Assembly: GCA_029210965.1 (NCBI GenBank)
Contig: JARGFZ010000025.1
Span: 1-36,987, forward strand
Reading direction: 5' to 3'
Origin: a bacterium
GTDB lineage: Bacteria; BMS3Abin14
DNA: 36,987 nt
Shown: positions 22,909 through 31,563 of the stretch, one piece after another
Position numbering within the stretch: position 1 is the first letter of the stretch
Layout: the number at the start of each line of letters is the position of its first letter
Position numbers and translations under genes: made by a program
The notes under the pieces: model-generated
Database searches by the model: none
What the model saw: only the letters and a program-made list of their open reading frames with translations
Told to the model about the DNA's origin: nothing

Positions 22909-22929
22909 TTGGTCTTTGGGCTTTGGACT
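22909..22929 (+). repeat. Heptamer array, 3 units of TTGGnCT overlapping a stop codon
   Basis: Three 7-nt units end at 22929, overlapping the stop codon of the site-2 protease homologue (3' end at 22928). Weaker 7-nt spacing of GCGT is visible at 22809-22836. The gap 22723-22927 has no gene. Confidence 0.65.
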
Positions 22930-23806
22930 AGAGAATTGAAAACGGTGCGGGTACAAAGGTCAGAACGAATATGGCCAGTGCGCAATAACCTATTTTTCGC
23001 CTTCTGTCGTCCAGGGAGATCTGGGGAAGGAGAACCGGTGGATGCCGGACTCCGATAAAAACCAGCAGGAGGGCCCAGATAAGCCACCCTTCCCAGAAAA
23101 ATACACCCATGGCGAGAAGACCAATGTGTACGACACGGGCTATGATGTTAAAGCAATCAGGGAAAAGGGCCATGGCGATGTGGCCGCCGTCCAGCTGCCC
23201 CACGGGCAGGAGGTTAAGAGAAGTGACGAACATCCCGATCCACCCGGCAAAAGCGACGGGGTGAAGAATAAGATCCGCGTTTATGGGAAGGTCACCCAAT
23301 ACAAATCTTTCCAGTAACAGCATCAGCAGGCTGTCCCCGAGAATGATTCCTCCTTCACCATTTCCTCCCGGAACGACCTTGGACATGGTCAACCCGACGA
23401 TCAGGGCCGGGAGGGCCAGAAGGAACCCGCCGATGGGCCCTGAAGCTCCAATGTCCAGAAGGGCTCGTCTGTCCCAAATGGCCCCTTTCATCCGGATCAC
23501 GGCGCCGAAGGTCCCGATGATGGATGGTGCGGGTATAAAGAAAGGGAGGGTGGAAGGGACTTTATGGGACCGTGATGCCAGGTAGTGAGACATCTCGTGC
23601 ACCATCAGGATTCCCATAAGTGTTATGGAGAAAGGAAGTCCCTGGAATATGCCCATGGGCTGTTTCAGGAGGTTTACCCCCTGCTGGATCGCTCCGGCAG
23701 AGGTCGTAGTCAGAAAGGTGGTAACAAACAGAAAACCGGGGAGCCAGCGGCGCTCGGGCCTGGGGGTGGGGTCAGGAGTGACGTCGCGAAGGGACTCTGA
23801 ACTCAT
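22928..23806 (-). CDS. Site-2 protease family membrane metalloprotease (M50)
   Basis: A 292-residue multi-pass membrane protein. The zinc motif HEMSH lies in the first hydrophobic third (ILMVHEMSHYLASR), and the third ligand region is NLLPVGQLDGGHIA in a later segment, both typical of M50 intramembrane proteases. Between them are a Pro-rich loop (PSTLPFFIPAPS) and GAIWDRRALLDIGASGPIGGF, also seen in this subfamily. It has no PDZ domain, so it is of the EGY1/YdiL-like type rather than RseP. I start at the ATG at 23806; the frame opens to a TTG at 23818 inside an ATCTCAA array, and no clear ribosome binding site exists because the array occupies that position. Confidence 0.9.
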   Translation of the reverse strand: MSSESLRDVTPDPTPRPERRWLPGFLFVTTFLTTTSAGAIQQGVNLLKQPMGIFQGLPFSITLMGILMVHEMSHYLASRSHKVPSTLPFFIPAPSIIGTFGAVIRMKGAIWDRRALLDIGASGPIGGFLLALPALIVGLTMSKVVPGGNGEGGIILGDSLLMLLLERFVLGDLPINADLILHPVAFAGWIGMFVTSLNLLPVGQLDGGHIAMALFPDCFNIIARVVHIGLLAMGVFFWEGWLIWALLLVFIGVRHPPVLLPQISLDDRRRKIGYCALAIFVLTFVPAPFSIL

Positions 23807-23825
23807 CTCAAATCTCAAATCTCAA
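23805..23825 (+). repeat. Heptamer array running into a start codon
   Basis: Three perfect ATCTCAA units on the plus strand, read TTGAGAT on the minus strand. The last unit supplies two bases of the ATG of the site-2 protease homologue (23806-23804). Confidence 0.75.
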
Positions 23826-23856
23826 AAGTTCTTTAGTGCACATGTGTACCGGTGCA

Positions 23857-25195
23857 CTAGCAGGCCGTTGAAAAATTGGTCTTTAGCCAGCCTTTTTTCT
23901 CGTAATGTACTTTTTTTCTGATCTTTGACAATTTGTTTTCGTTGGTTTTGAGCTGTTAACACCTTATTTAAGAGTGATGTTTTGTTGTTTTGTATCTCCT
24001 TATCCTAAGGTGCCCTGATCAGGTTGCGCATTCGAACCAGGTTGTAGGCCCTTGCTGTCAGTGTAAAAACACTCTCGACGCGATCAAGGCCTCGATGGCG
24101 TGTCTTACGCAAATACCCTGTCGTCTTGATCCAACCGAAGATTTCTTCAACCCGCTTGCGCACCTTCTGACTCACCTGGTAGCCCGCATGCCGTGTTGTT
24201 CGATCGTCGATGGCCTTACTGTTTACTTTCTTAGCCACATGAGGCGTTGCCGAGAGCCCACGCAAGCCGTTCACAAAATTCGGGACATCATAACCTTTGT
24301 CAGCTCCGACCGTTACGCGATGAGTGCCAGGGATATCTTCAACCATATCGAGACCAGCATCCCATTCGGCGGTTCCGTTGGCCAAGGTTAAGCGGCTGTC
24401 TACAATCAGACCGTTGCGGTTCTCCATCAGGGCATGGCCCATGAAGCAGATTTTCGACTCCTTGCCTAATCCCTTTCTAAGCAGCCTGGCGTCTGGATCC
24501 GTAATTGATTGATGGGTGTCGTTCTTGCGCTTTTACCCTTTGAAATCGACATCGGAGTTTCGCCCGCCGCTTGTTGGAGGAACCTGGTTGTTCTCGTCCT
24601 TGGGCCGAAAGCTCTTCATTGAAGCCCACGCTTCGATCAAGGTGCCATCAACAGTAAAATGTTCGTTTGACAGTAACCCTGCGCGCTCAGCCTGACCTTT
24701 AATTGCTTGAAAGAAAGCTGTGGCCACGCCATGCTGGATCAAACGGTCCCGGTTCTTGGAAAAAGTGGAGTGGTCCCAGACCTTATCGTCCATGGACATG
24801 CCCACGAATCAACGAAATAACAAATTGTAATCCAGTTGCTCGACCAGCATCCGCTCGCTGCGGATCGTGTAGAGCACTTGCAGCAATAAGGCACGCAGCA
24901 ACTGTTCCGGAGGAATAGACGGACGGCCCACTTCAGAATACATGTCCTTGAATAACGGGGCCAGATCAGAAAAAGCTGTATCCACCATGTTCCGGATGGG
25001 TCGTAACGGATGGTCCTTGGGAACACGTGCTTCCGGTGATATATAACTGAACATGCCTTGCTGTTGTCTGTCCTCGCCGCGCATAACGTTTCTCCTTTAA
25101 TAACAAACGGTTATGCGTATATTTATAACGAAAAAACAGCCATTACTCCAGTAAATTCAATAAATCAGATGGGCTGTTTTTCAACAACCTGCTAG
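23857..25195 (-). mobile_element. IS5-family insertion sequence with CTAG target duplication
   Basis: Terminal inverted repeats CAGGCCGTTGAAAAA (23861-23875) and TTTTTCAACAACCTG (25177-25191) differ at two of 15 positions. CTAG directly flanks both ends (23857-23860 and 25192-25195), so the element is 1331 bp with a 4-bp target duplication. It contains one transposase frame, now broken by two stops. The flank at 23834-23859 carries a TAGTGCAC/GTGCACTA palindrome that may have been part of the target. Confidence 0.9.
24005..25084 (-). pseudogene. IS5-family transposase broken by two nonsense mutations
   Basis: A single uninterrupted frame of 360 codons with two in-frame stops. It opens MRGEDRQQQGMFSY and has the family stretches PKDHPLRPIRNMVD, GRPSIPPEQLLRALLLQVLY and LDYNLLFR. 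A TGA at 24811-24809 follows, where relatives have Trp (LLFRWFVG), so TGG became TGA. FTVDGTLIEAWASMKSFRP carries the first catalytic Asp. A TAA at 24535-24533 stands where relatives have Glu (FHGEKR), so GAA became TAA. GADKGYD and RVEEIFGWIKT supply the second Asp and the Glu. No indels are seen, which points to point-mutation decay after insertion. Confidence 0.9.
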
Positions 25196-25223
25196 GGCAC
25201 TAAATCGCTTTCTTGTTAGCCTT

Positions 25224-25251
25224 ATTCTACGTTCTACATTCCACATTCTGC
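25224..25251 (+). repeat. Heptamer array abutting the HAD gene stop
   Basis: Four units of consensus ATTCTAC with period exactly 7, ending at the base before the 3' end of the HAD phosphatase gene (25252). Confidence 0.7.
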
Positions 25252-25965
25252 CTAGTCCAGCCCGAGCATCGCGGCGAGATCCCCCAGACTCCCCCTGGCG
25301 TCAGGCTCGAGGTTCGATTTTCCCCGACTGATAATATGCCCCTCAACAAGAAACGTTCCCATTCCCGTTTCTGAAGCCGGCAGGTCCTGCTCCATGTCGT
25401 TCCCCACCATGAGACACTCAGAAGGGTCCACACGGAGGATAGAGCACAGCTCCATGTAATAATCTATTCTGGGTTTGCATGTGCTCATTGTCTCCAGCCC
25501 GGGAACGAAGCTAAAGGCATCAGGATCCACTCCGGACCACCGGAGCCTCTCGATTACCGCCAACGTCGGAAAGATGGGGTTAGTAGCCAGGCACAGGGTG
25601 TAACCCTCCGCCCCAGCCCTGGCAATAAATTGAGAAGCACCGGGTGCGGGCTTTCCATAACGACTCAGTGTTGGAAAAACATCCGTGTAGAACTGACGGA
25701 ACCGTTGTTCAATATCGGGTATATCCATTCCGGTATAGTTTGAGAATGTACGGTTGAAACCTTCCAGGTTGGTCTCGCCATCGGATCTCGCCTCGACCAT
25801 GATCGCTTCGGTGCCGCCGAACAGACCATTTCTGAACCGGTCCATGTCAAGAATATCCCGGAAGCATTGGTGCATGGCCTCAACCATGGGGCCGAGAAAA
25901 AAGGAAACCTCGATGTCAAGTAGGGTGCCATCGAGATCAAGAAGCAGGGTTGTGTACTTTTTCAT
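25252..25965 (-). CDS. HAD-superfamily hydrolase (phosphatase)
   Basis: A 237-residue cytoplasmic protein. Motif I is LLLDLDGTLLD with nucleophile D10 and general acid D12. Motif II is in TLCLATNP (Thr), the Lys is in the KPRIDYY segment, and motif IV is LMVGNDMEQDL. The helical cap between residues ~20 and 100 fits a class C1 HAD phosphatase acting on a small phosphorylated metabolite. The gene lies 30 bp after fabF, probably on the same transcript, but the substrate cannot be inferred. The ribosome binding site is weak. Confidence 0.88.
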   Translation of the reverse strand: MKKYTTLLLDLDGTLLDIEVSFFLGPMVEAMHQCFRDILDMDRFRNGLFGGTEAIMVEARSDGETNLEGFNRTFSNYTGMDIPDIEQRFRQFYTDVFPTLSRYGKPAPGASQFIARAGAEGYTLCLATNPIFPTLAVIERLRWSGVDPDAFSFVPGLETMSTCKPRIDYYMELCSILRVDPSECLMVGNDMEQDLPASETGMGTFLVEGHIISRGKSNLEPDARGSLGDLAAMLGLD

Positions 25966-25995
25966 ATTGTGAGCAACGTTACCGCCCGGTAAATA

Positions 25996-27243
25996 TCAGA
26001 GTACGAACTTCCTGAAAACCAGGCTGCCGTTGGTGCCGCCGAAGCCGTAGGTGTTTGACAGTGCCACATCCACGACCGTATCCCTGGCAGTATTGGGAAC
26101 GTAATCGAGATCGCATTCCGGGTCCGGCTCTTCATAGTTAATGGTTGGAGGCAGCTTGTCTTCCATGACGGTCTTGATCGCCGCAACGGCTTCAACACCG
26201 CCAGCCGCACCCAGAAGGTGGCCGGTCATGGATTTCGTCGAACTGACAGGAATTTTGTAGGCTGCCTCACCGAAAAGACCCTTGATGGCCATCGTCTCGT
26301 ACATGTCATTGTAATAGGTACTCGTTCCATGGGCATTTATGTAACTGACCTCTCCCGGATTGATCCTGCCATCACTTAACGCCGCCTTCATACACTGGAT
26401 CGCACCAGCCCCACCCTCGGCAGGTGAGGTTATATGGTAGGCATCACCTGACATTCCGAACCCTGTGATCTCTGCCAGGATCTCGGCACCTCTTGCCCGT
26501 GCAAACTCAAGCTCCTCCAGGATGATAACGCCGGCTCCTTCTCCCATGACGAAGCCATCCCTGCCCTTGTCGAAAGGCCGGCTGGCAAGTTCAGGCTCGT
26601 CGTTACGGGTAGAAAGCGCTTTCATGGAATTGAACCCGGCAAAGGCCAAAGGTGTGATGGTGGCCTCAGTTCCGCCGGCAATGGCTGCATCCGCGTCACC
26701 GTACTGGATCATGCGGTAGGCCGTCCCGATGCTATGGGTACCCGTCGCGCAGGCTGTGACCACGCAGCTGTTAGGACCTTTGGCGCCGGTGATGATAGAG
26801 ATGTGTCCTGCCGCGAGGTTGGCGATGGTCATGGGAATAAAAAAGGGTGTGACCTTTCGCGGCCCTTTTTCTCTCAGTACAGCGGCATACTTTTCAATGT
26901 ATGGAAGGCCACCGAGGCCTGCTCCCACAACGACAGCGACGCGTTCAGCGTTGGTGTCATCGATGATCAGGTTCGAATGTTCCAAAGCCTCCAGTGCTGC
27001 GAAAATACCAAAGGGAATGAAAAGATCCATCTTGCGCAGATCTTTCCGATCGATCCTGAGCTCCGGATCGAACCCCTTAACCTCCGCGGCAATCGTAGTG
27101 GTGACCTGCTCTTCGTCGGCATCGAACCTGGTTATAGGGCCCACGCCGGAACGCCCCGCAAGCAAGCTGTCCCATGTAGCTTTCACATCAAGACCCAGGG
27201 GCGTTATCGCTCCAAGCCCAGTGACAACAACTCTTCTTCGCAC
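25996..27243 (-). CDS. fabF: Beta-ketoacyl-ACP synthase II
   Basis: Condenses malonyl-ACP with a growing acyl-ACP. The 415-residue length is normal. The Cys-His-His triad is complete: C165 in VVTACATGTHSIG, H305 in NAHGTSTYYND and H342 in KSMTGHLLGAAGG, with K337. The start is a GTG at 27243 with AAGGG upstream. It follows acpP by 24 bp, in the standard fabD-fabG-acpP-fabF order. Confidence 0.97.
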   Translation of the reverse strand: MRRRVVVTGLGAITPLGLDVKATWDSLLAGRSGVGPITRFDADEEQVTTTIAAEVKGFDPELRIDRKDLRKMDLFIPFGIFAALEALEHSNLIIDDTNAERVAVVVGAGLGGLPYIEKYAAVLREKGPRKVTPFFIPMTIANLAAGHISIITGAKGPNSCVVTACATGTHSIGTAYRMIQYGDADAAIAGGTEATITPLAFAGFNSMKALSTRNDEPELASRPFDKGRDGFVMGEGAGVIILEELEFARARGAEILAEITGFGMSGDAYHITSPAEGGAGAIQCMKAALSDGRINPGEVSYINAHGTSTYYNDMYETMAIKGLFGEAAYKIPVSSTKSMTGHLLGAAGGVEAVAAIKTVMEDKLPPTINYEEPDPECDLDYVPNTARDTVVDVALSNTYGFGGTNGSLVFRKFVL

Positions 27244-27267
27244 AATAATTACCCTTTTGGAGTGTTA

Positions 27268-27501
27268 TTAGGCGTTTTTTCCCTCGACATAGGTAATGGC
27301 ATCCTGAACAGTCTGCATTTTTTCAGCATCCTCATCCGGGATCTCCAGATCGAAAGCTTCCTCGAAAGCCATGACCAGTTCCACCACATCCAGGGAGTCC
27401 GCTCCCAGATCGTTCACGAAGTGGGCCGTGTTGCCAATTCCTGCGGCGTCCTGGTTCAGCTGCTCTGCGATGATCTCTTTGACTTTTGCTCCAACGTCCA
27501 T
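27268..27501 (-). CDS. acpP: Acyl carrier protein
   Basis: A 77-residue acidic protein. The phosphopantetheine attachment site is S36 in the DSLDVVEL motif ([16 protein letters not shown]). The ends [10 protein letters not shown] and [17 protein letters not shown] are typical. A strong AAGGAGG precedes the ATG. It carries the growing acyl chain for the neighbouring Fab enzymes. Confidence 0.98.
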   Translation of the reverse strand: MDVGAKVKEIIAEQLNQDAAGIGNTAHFVNDLGADSLDVVELVMAFEEAFDLEIPDEDAEKMQTVQDAITYVEGKNA

Positions 27502-27526
27502 TTGAATTCCTCCTTATATTCAGTTT

Positions 27527-27596
27527 CTAGTGACTTGTTCCTAGTGAAGTGGTTTTTCAAAGTACCGGGTACCGGGTTTTAAGTGCTGAGTACTGA
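27527..27596 (+). repeat. Heptamer-period arrays filling the fabG-acpP gap
   Basis: CTAGTGA recurs at 27527 and 27541 (distance 14). Positions 27562-27596 hold five 7-nt units, two perfect GTACCGG followed by three degenerate GTnCTGA-type units. The array ends two bases from the fabG stop (27599). Only the acpP ribosome binding site lies outside the repeats. Confidence 0.75.
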
Positions 27597-27598
27597 TA

Positions 27599-28342
27599 TC
27601 ACATATACATCCCGCCGTTAACGTGCAAAACCTGTCCGGTGATATAGGAAGCGTCCTCCGAAACCAGAAACCTGACAGCAGCGGCAACGTCTTCAGGGGT
27701 TCCAAGTCGCCCGTTGGGTATCAGGTTGACAAGTTCCTCTCTGGCTTTATCCGGCAGGGCGTCAGTCATGGCGGTCTGGATAAAACCTGGCGCAACAGCG
27801 TTGACCGTGATCCCTCTTGCCGCCACCTCCCTTGCCAGGGACTTGGTGAAGCCAATAATACCAGCCTTGGAGGCCGCGTAGTTCGTCTGCCCGGCGTTAC
27901 CCATGGCCCCCACCACAGAGGAGATATTTACGATCCGCCCGTCCCTTTGCTTCATCATAACGCGAATAACCGCTTTGGAGCACAGATACGTCCCTGTAAG
28001 GTTGATGTCTATTACCGACTGCCATGCGTCATCCGCCATCCTCATCATCAGTGAGTCCCGAGTGATACCGGCGTTGTTTATAAGGTAGTCGATACGCCCG
28101 TACTTTTCCGTAACTTTACTGGCCAACGCCTCAACATTGCCGGCATCCGCCACGTTAAGTTCAAAGGCAAGAGGGACACAACCGGCTGCAACTACCTCTG
28201 CCGCCGCCGCTTCCGCCGCTTCCAGATTGATGTCGGCAATAACCACATTGATGCCTGCCTCAGCAAAATCAAGGGCGATGGCCCGGCCGATACCCTGTCC
28301 ACCTCCTGTAACAATGGCCAATTTCCTGTCCGACATCATCAA
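27599..28342 (-). CDS. fabG: 3-oxoacyl-ACP reductase
   Basis: NADPH-dependent reduction of beta-ketoacyl-ACP. A 247-residue short-chain dehydrogenase: cofactor motif TGGGQGIG, NNAG in LINNAGITRDSLMMRM, catalytic Ser in NISSVVGAMG and Tyr/Lys in TNYAASKAG. The C-terminus SYITGQVLHVNGGMYM is typical of FabG. The gene begins with three ATG codons in a row (28342, 28339, 28336), and the first overlaps the fabD stop as ATGA, indicating coupled translation. Confidence 0.97.
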   Translation of the reverse strand: MMMSDRKLAIVTGGGQGIGRAIALDFAEAGINVVIADINLEAAEAAAAEVVAAGCVPLAFELNVADAGNVEALASKVTEKYGRIDYLINNAGITRDSLMMRMADDAWQSVIDINLTGTYLCSKAVIRVMMKQRDGRIVNISSVVGAMGNAGQTNYAASKAGIIGFTKSLAREVAARGITVNAVAPGFIQTAMTDALPDKAREELVNLIPNGRLGTPEDVAAAVRFLVSEDASYITGQVLHVNGGMYM

Positions 28343-29277
28343 ACCTCCAGAAATTCAACAGTAGATCCCAGATCCTCCGGGGCACCGAAGGATGCCGCGG
28401 CAACTTGTTTATCTATCCTTTTGATGAGACCTGCCAAAACCTTTCCAGGACCCAGTTCAAGGAAAGCTGTCACTCCCCGCTCAACCATTGCATTCACTGA
28501 ATCCTCCCAAAGGACCGGGGAGGTTACCTGCCGGACGAGAGAGGGGACAACTTGAGTTCCCTCTTTAATGGCCACAGCTTCAGCGTTGTTTATCAGAAGG
28601 GTCTTTGGACTGTCAATCCGAATGTCCTTCAGGACCTTCTCCATACGTCTGGCGGCAGGTTCCATCAAAGCACAATGAAAGGGTGCGCTTACCGGTAACT
28701 CCACCGCCCGCTTTCCACCACGCTCTTTGAAAAGATCGATGGCACCGAGGACACCTGCCCTGTGACCTGCAATAACGATCTGTCCCGGGGCGTTGTAATT
28801 TGCTGCAGCCACCACCACTGAATCAGAGGATACTGCGTCACAGATATTGATAATTTGATCCCTGTCCATCCCGAGGAGCGCGGCCATGGCACCTTCGCCT
28901 GCAGGGACAGCTTCCTGCATGGCCCTGCCCCTTTCTCTGACTGCCTTAGCAGCATCTGTAAAACCGATGCTCCCGGCAGCAACGAGGGCCGAATATTCCC
29001 CCAGGCTGTGGCCGGCCACACATGCTGGTGCAAGGTCGATCTCCGCACCCAGGGCTCGCCAGGCAGCTACACTTACTGTCAGTATAGCCGGTTGGGTATT
29101 TTCAGTCAGGCGAAGATCCTCTTCGGGACCCTCAAAACACAAGCGGCCAAGGCTGAAACCCAGCGCTTCGTCGGCTTCAAGGAACGTATCCTTTGCCGCA
29201 GCAGACCACTGGGCCAGGTCCTTCCCCATTCCCACATACTGTGAACCCTGACCTGGGAAAACCAGTGCGAGAGTCAC
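28339..29277 (-). CDS. fabD: Malonyl-CoA:ACP transacylase
   Basis: Loads malonyl groups onto ACP. VFPGQGSQYVGMGKDL near the N-terminus, the nucleophile Ser in VAGHSLGEYSAL and the His in SAPFHCALMEPA are all present. I chose the GTG at 29277 (MTLALVFPGQG), with GAGG upstream, over the TTG at 29286; this gives 312 residues, a normal length. Its stop overlaps the fabG start. Upstream lies a hairpin-rich repeat that separates it from etfA. Confidence 0.96.
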   Translation of the reverse strand: MTLALVFPGQGSQYVGMGKDLAQWSAAAKDTFLEADEALGFSLGRLCFEGPEEDLRLTENTQPAILTVSVAAWRALGAEIDLAPACVAGHSLGEYSALVAAGSIGFTDAAKAVRERGRAMQEAVPAGEGAMAALLGMDRDQIINICDAVSSDSVVVAAANYNAPGQIVIAGHRAGVLGAIDLFKERGGKRAVELPVSAPFHCALMEPAARRMEKVLKDIRIDSPKTLLINNAEAVAIKEGTQVVPSLVRQVTSPVLWEDSVNAMVERGVTAFLELGPGKVLAGLIKRIDKQVAAASFGAPEDLGSTVEFLEV

Positions 29278-29287
29278 TATATACAAC

Positions 29288-29410
29288 CTCGCAAATGTAT
29301 CTTCGAGCAGTTAGCAGGGCGGTCACGCCTTGAGAGTGATCCCATGCCAGCCCCGCCGCTGGCCGGGCCGATGGCGGGACTATTTGGATGGTTTTTTTGC
29401 GACTCCATCA
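29288..29410 (+). repeat. Hairpin-rich element between etfA and fabD
   Basis: It begins CTCGCAAATGTATCTTCGAG and ends GGATGGTTTTTTTGCGACTC, with GATGG (29387-29391) pairing with CCATC (29405-29409). The middle is C/G-rich with GCCAGC and GGCGGG blocks. Both ends match the layout of the elements at 14880 and 17024, and the TTTTTGCGACTC end matches repeats A and B. Confidence 0.55.
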
Positions 29411-30613
29411 CTATTGCCCTCTCGAGGCGTTCACCGAGCGTATGATCTCGGGAATTATCTGGAATGCGTCACCCACAAGGCCGTAGGTGGCCACATCAAA
29501 AATGGGGGCATCGGCATCCTTGTTGATAGCCACGATGACGTCCGAGGCCTGCATGCCCGCAAGGTGCTGGACAGCGCCAGATATGCCGCACGCTATGTAA
29601 AGCTTTGGCTGGACCGTCTTACCAGTCTGGCCGACCTGATGACTGTATGGGATCCACCCTGAATCTACCGCGCTGCGTGACGCACCCACAGCTCCGTTCA
29701 GAGCGAGGGCGAGTTCCTCAATGATCTTGAACCCTTCAGGACCACCCAGCCCGCGCCCCCCGGAAACGATGATATCGGCCTCTGCCAGGTTCACGGTGTC
29801 AATGATATCTTCTACCACCTCCAGAACCTTTGTCCGGTTATCCATCCTGTTCTCATCAACACCGCTTATCGTGTGAACCTCACCTTTATGATGAGAGTCC
29901 TTTACCGCCGCAGCCATGACCTTGTGGCGTACCGTTGCCATCTGGGGTCTGTGCAGCGGACAAACGATAGTAGCCATGATATTTCCGCCGAAGGCTGGCC
30001 TCGTCTGCATGAGATCACCCGTTTCAGGATCGATATCCAGGGCGGTACAGTCAGCTGTTAGTCCCGTGTTCACACGGGATGCGACCATAGGGATGAAGGA
30101 GCGCCCCATAAAAGTGGCGCCAGCAAGGACGATGGATGGCTTTCGCTCCTCAATGAGATCGCTCAAAACAGACGCATAAGGTCCGTCATTGAACTGGGCA
30201 AGAGAAGGATCATCGACATACAGGACTTCATCGGCGCCGTAATGAACCAACTCTCGTGCCGCTTCCTCCATGGCATGACCTAGGAGGACAGCGGTGAGCT
30301 TTTCCCCCGTCTTTTCCGCCAGTTTTCTTCCAGCGCCCAGAAGTTCCATGGCCACTGTGGAGGTTTTACCGTTCCGCTGTTCGGCAAAGATCCAGATCCC
30401 CGAATAAGCATTTTTATCAAGATCGGGCAGTTCTACCTTGCTCTCTTCCTGGATAATGGCCTCAACAGGGCACGCCTCGATGCAGGCCAGACAAATGGTG
30501 CACTTTTCGTTTATCCATGCAGCACCATCCACCATCTCGATGGCTTCGTAGGGGCAGGAGGCCAGACACGCTTCGCAACCGTTGCACTCTTCTTTGATGA
30601 CGATAACAGCCAT
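29411..30613 (-). CDS. etfA: Electron transfer flavoprotein alpha subunit with N-terminal 2x[4Fe-4S] ferredoxin domain
   Basis: A 400-residue EtfA. The first ~60 residues are a two-cluster ferredoxin: C10, C13, C16, C20 in [12 protein letters not shown] and C38, C41, C44, C48 in [12 protein letters not shown]. The ETF alpha part follows, with [11 protein letters not shown] in the N-terminal half. The FAD-binding stretch of the C-terminal half runs through [46 protein letters not shown] and [11 protein letters not shown]. The start at 30613 has AGGAG upstream. Ferredoxin-fused EtfA occurs in anaerobes, for example in the bifurcating caffeyl-CoA reductase complex. Here it sits between etfB and fabD, and probably passes electrons from the nearby acyl-CoA dehydrogenase to, or from, an iron-sulfur partner. 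Confidence 0.95.
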   Translation of the reverse strand: MAVIVIKEECNGCEACLASCPYEAIEMVDGAAWINEKCTICLACIEACPVEAIIQEESKVELPDLDKNAYSGIWIFAEQRNGKTSTVAMELLGAGRKLAEKTGEKLTAVLLGHAMEEAARELVHYGADEVLYVDDPSLAQFNDGPYASVLSDLIEERKPSIVLAGATFMGRSFIPMVASRVNTGLTADCTALDIDPETGDLMQTRPAFGGNIMATIVCPLHRPQMATVRHKVMAAAVKDSHHKGEVHTISGVDENRMDNRTKVLEVVEDIIDTVNLAEADIIVSGGRGLGGPEGFKIIEELALALNGAVGASRSAVDSGWIPYSHQVGQTGKTVQPKLYIACGISGAVQHLAGMQASDVIVAINKDADAPIFDVATYGLVGDAFQIIPEIIRSVNASRGQ

Positions 30614-30633
30614 TAGAAACTCCTGAAAAAACA

Positions 30634-30710
30634 ATCTCAAATCTCAAATCTCAAAAAGATAAAAACCTGGTTCTTTTTTAAACTTGAAACCTGAAACTTG
30701 AAACCTGGTT
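30634..30710 (+). repeat. Two heptamer arrays filling the etfB-etfA gap
   Basis: Positions 30634-30654 hold three perfect ATCTCAA units starting 21 bases beyond the etfA start codon. Positions 30683-30710 hold four units alternating CTTGAAA and CCTGAAA, ending on the last base of the etfB stop codon. Confidence 0.8.
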
Positions 30711-31495
30711 TATAGAATTTTCTGTTCCTTCAGCCCTTTTACGAGCTTTACAGCCATTTCTGCAGGCTCCTCCTGCCACTTCACACCGGAGCGCGACAGG
30801 TCGGGGGAGAAGATCTTCACAACACGGGTCGGGGAACCGTCGAGGCCGAGGTGAGGATCCTTCACATCCAGGTCCTCCCTCGTGAAGGTGGTGATCTCGG
30901 CTTTTTTCGCCTTCATTTTGCCTTTAAGGGAGGGCATCCTGGGTTCGTTTATCTCTTTGACCACTGTTATGAGTCCCGGAAGAGGAAGGTTCACAACCTC
31001 GTAGCCTTCTTCGAACATCCTCTCCACCACCATCTCATTGGAGCCAACTGTGTGCACCTTTTTGATGAAAGCTACGAAGGGGATCCCGAGCTGATCGGCA
31101 AGAGACGGGCCCACCTGGGCGGTATCTCCATCAATGGCCTGCTTCCCGCAGATAATGAGGTCGATCGGTCCCATCTTCCTGATAGCGGCAGCCAGGGTGT
31201 ACGCTGTTGCCCAGGTGTCGGATCCGGCGAAAGCGCGATCGCTCACCAGGTAAACCTCATCAACGCCCAGGGCCACCGCCTCCCGCAGGGCCGTCTCCGC
31301 CTGGGGAGGACCCATGGTCAGCACCTTGACAATACCGCCGTGCTCTTCCCTGAGTCGGACACCCTCCTCGATAGCGTACATGTCGAAGGGGTTTATTATG
31401 CTCTCGACACCTTCCCTCATCAGGGTGTTGGTTTCGGGGTTTATTTTGACTTTTGTCGTCTCGGGAACTTGCTTTATACACACAACAATATTCAT
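30710..31495 (-). CDS. etfB: Electron transfer flavoprotein beta subunit
   Basis: A 261-residue EtfB. The N-terminus MNIVVCIKQVPETTKVKI, NPFDMYAIEEGVRL, VLTMGPPQAETALREAVALGVDEVYLVSD, the nucleotide-binding region ICGKQAIDGDTAQVGPSLAD and LPGLITVVKEINEPRMPSLKGKMKAKK are all family hallmarks. It pairs with EtfA to accept electrons from acyl-CoA dehydrogenase. The DGDTAQVGP form of the binding loop does not by itself show whether the complex bifurcates. AGAGGT precedes the ATG. It is separated from the dehydrogenase gene by a 462-bp repeat-filled gap. Confidence 0.96.
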   Translation of the reverse strand: MNIVVCIKQVPETTKVKINPETNTLMREGVESIINPFDMYAIEEGVRLREEHGGIVKVLTMGPPQAETALREAVALGVDEVYLVSDRAFAGSDTWATAYTLAAAIRKMGPIDLIICGKQAIDGDTAQVGPSLADQLGIPFVAFIKKVHTVGSNEMVVERMFEEGYEVVNLPLPGLITVVKEINEPRMPSLKGKMKAKKAEITTFTREDLDVKDPHLGLDGSPTRVVKIFSPDLSRSGVKWQEEPAEMAVKLVKGLKEQKIL

Positions 31496-31563
31496 GGGGA
31501 CCTCTGGTTTAATACGGCTCGCCTTAGCACGGCATCTTCTGCCTCTAATCGTTAATTTTAAAC

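Noticed and set aside
22758-23087. 109-codon minus-strand ORF beside the site-2 protease gene
   Set aside because: It overlaps the C-terminal part of the protease gene in another frame and extends into repeat-like spacer; no motif and no ribosome binding site.
24809-24811. TGA in the transposase read as selenocysteine or tryptophan
   Set aside because: The position is Trp in relatives, a second stop is TAA at a Glu position, and other genes here end in TGA, so ordinary nonsense mutations explain both.
26734-27582. 282-codon plus-strand ORF over fabF and acpP
   Set aside because: Antisense to two certain genes and crossing their gap; no recognisable protein.
30851-31555. 234-codon plus-strand ORF
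   Set aside because: Antisense to etfB; shadow of its codon pattern.
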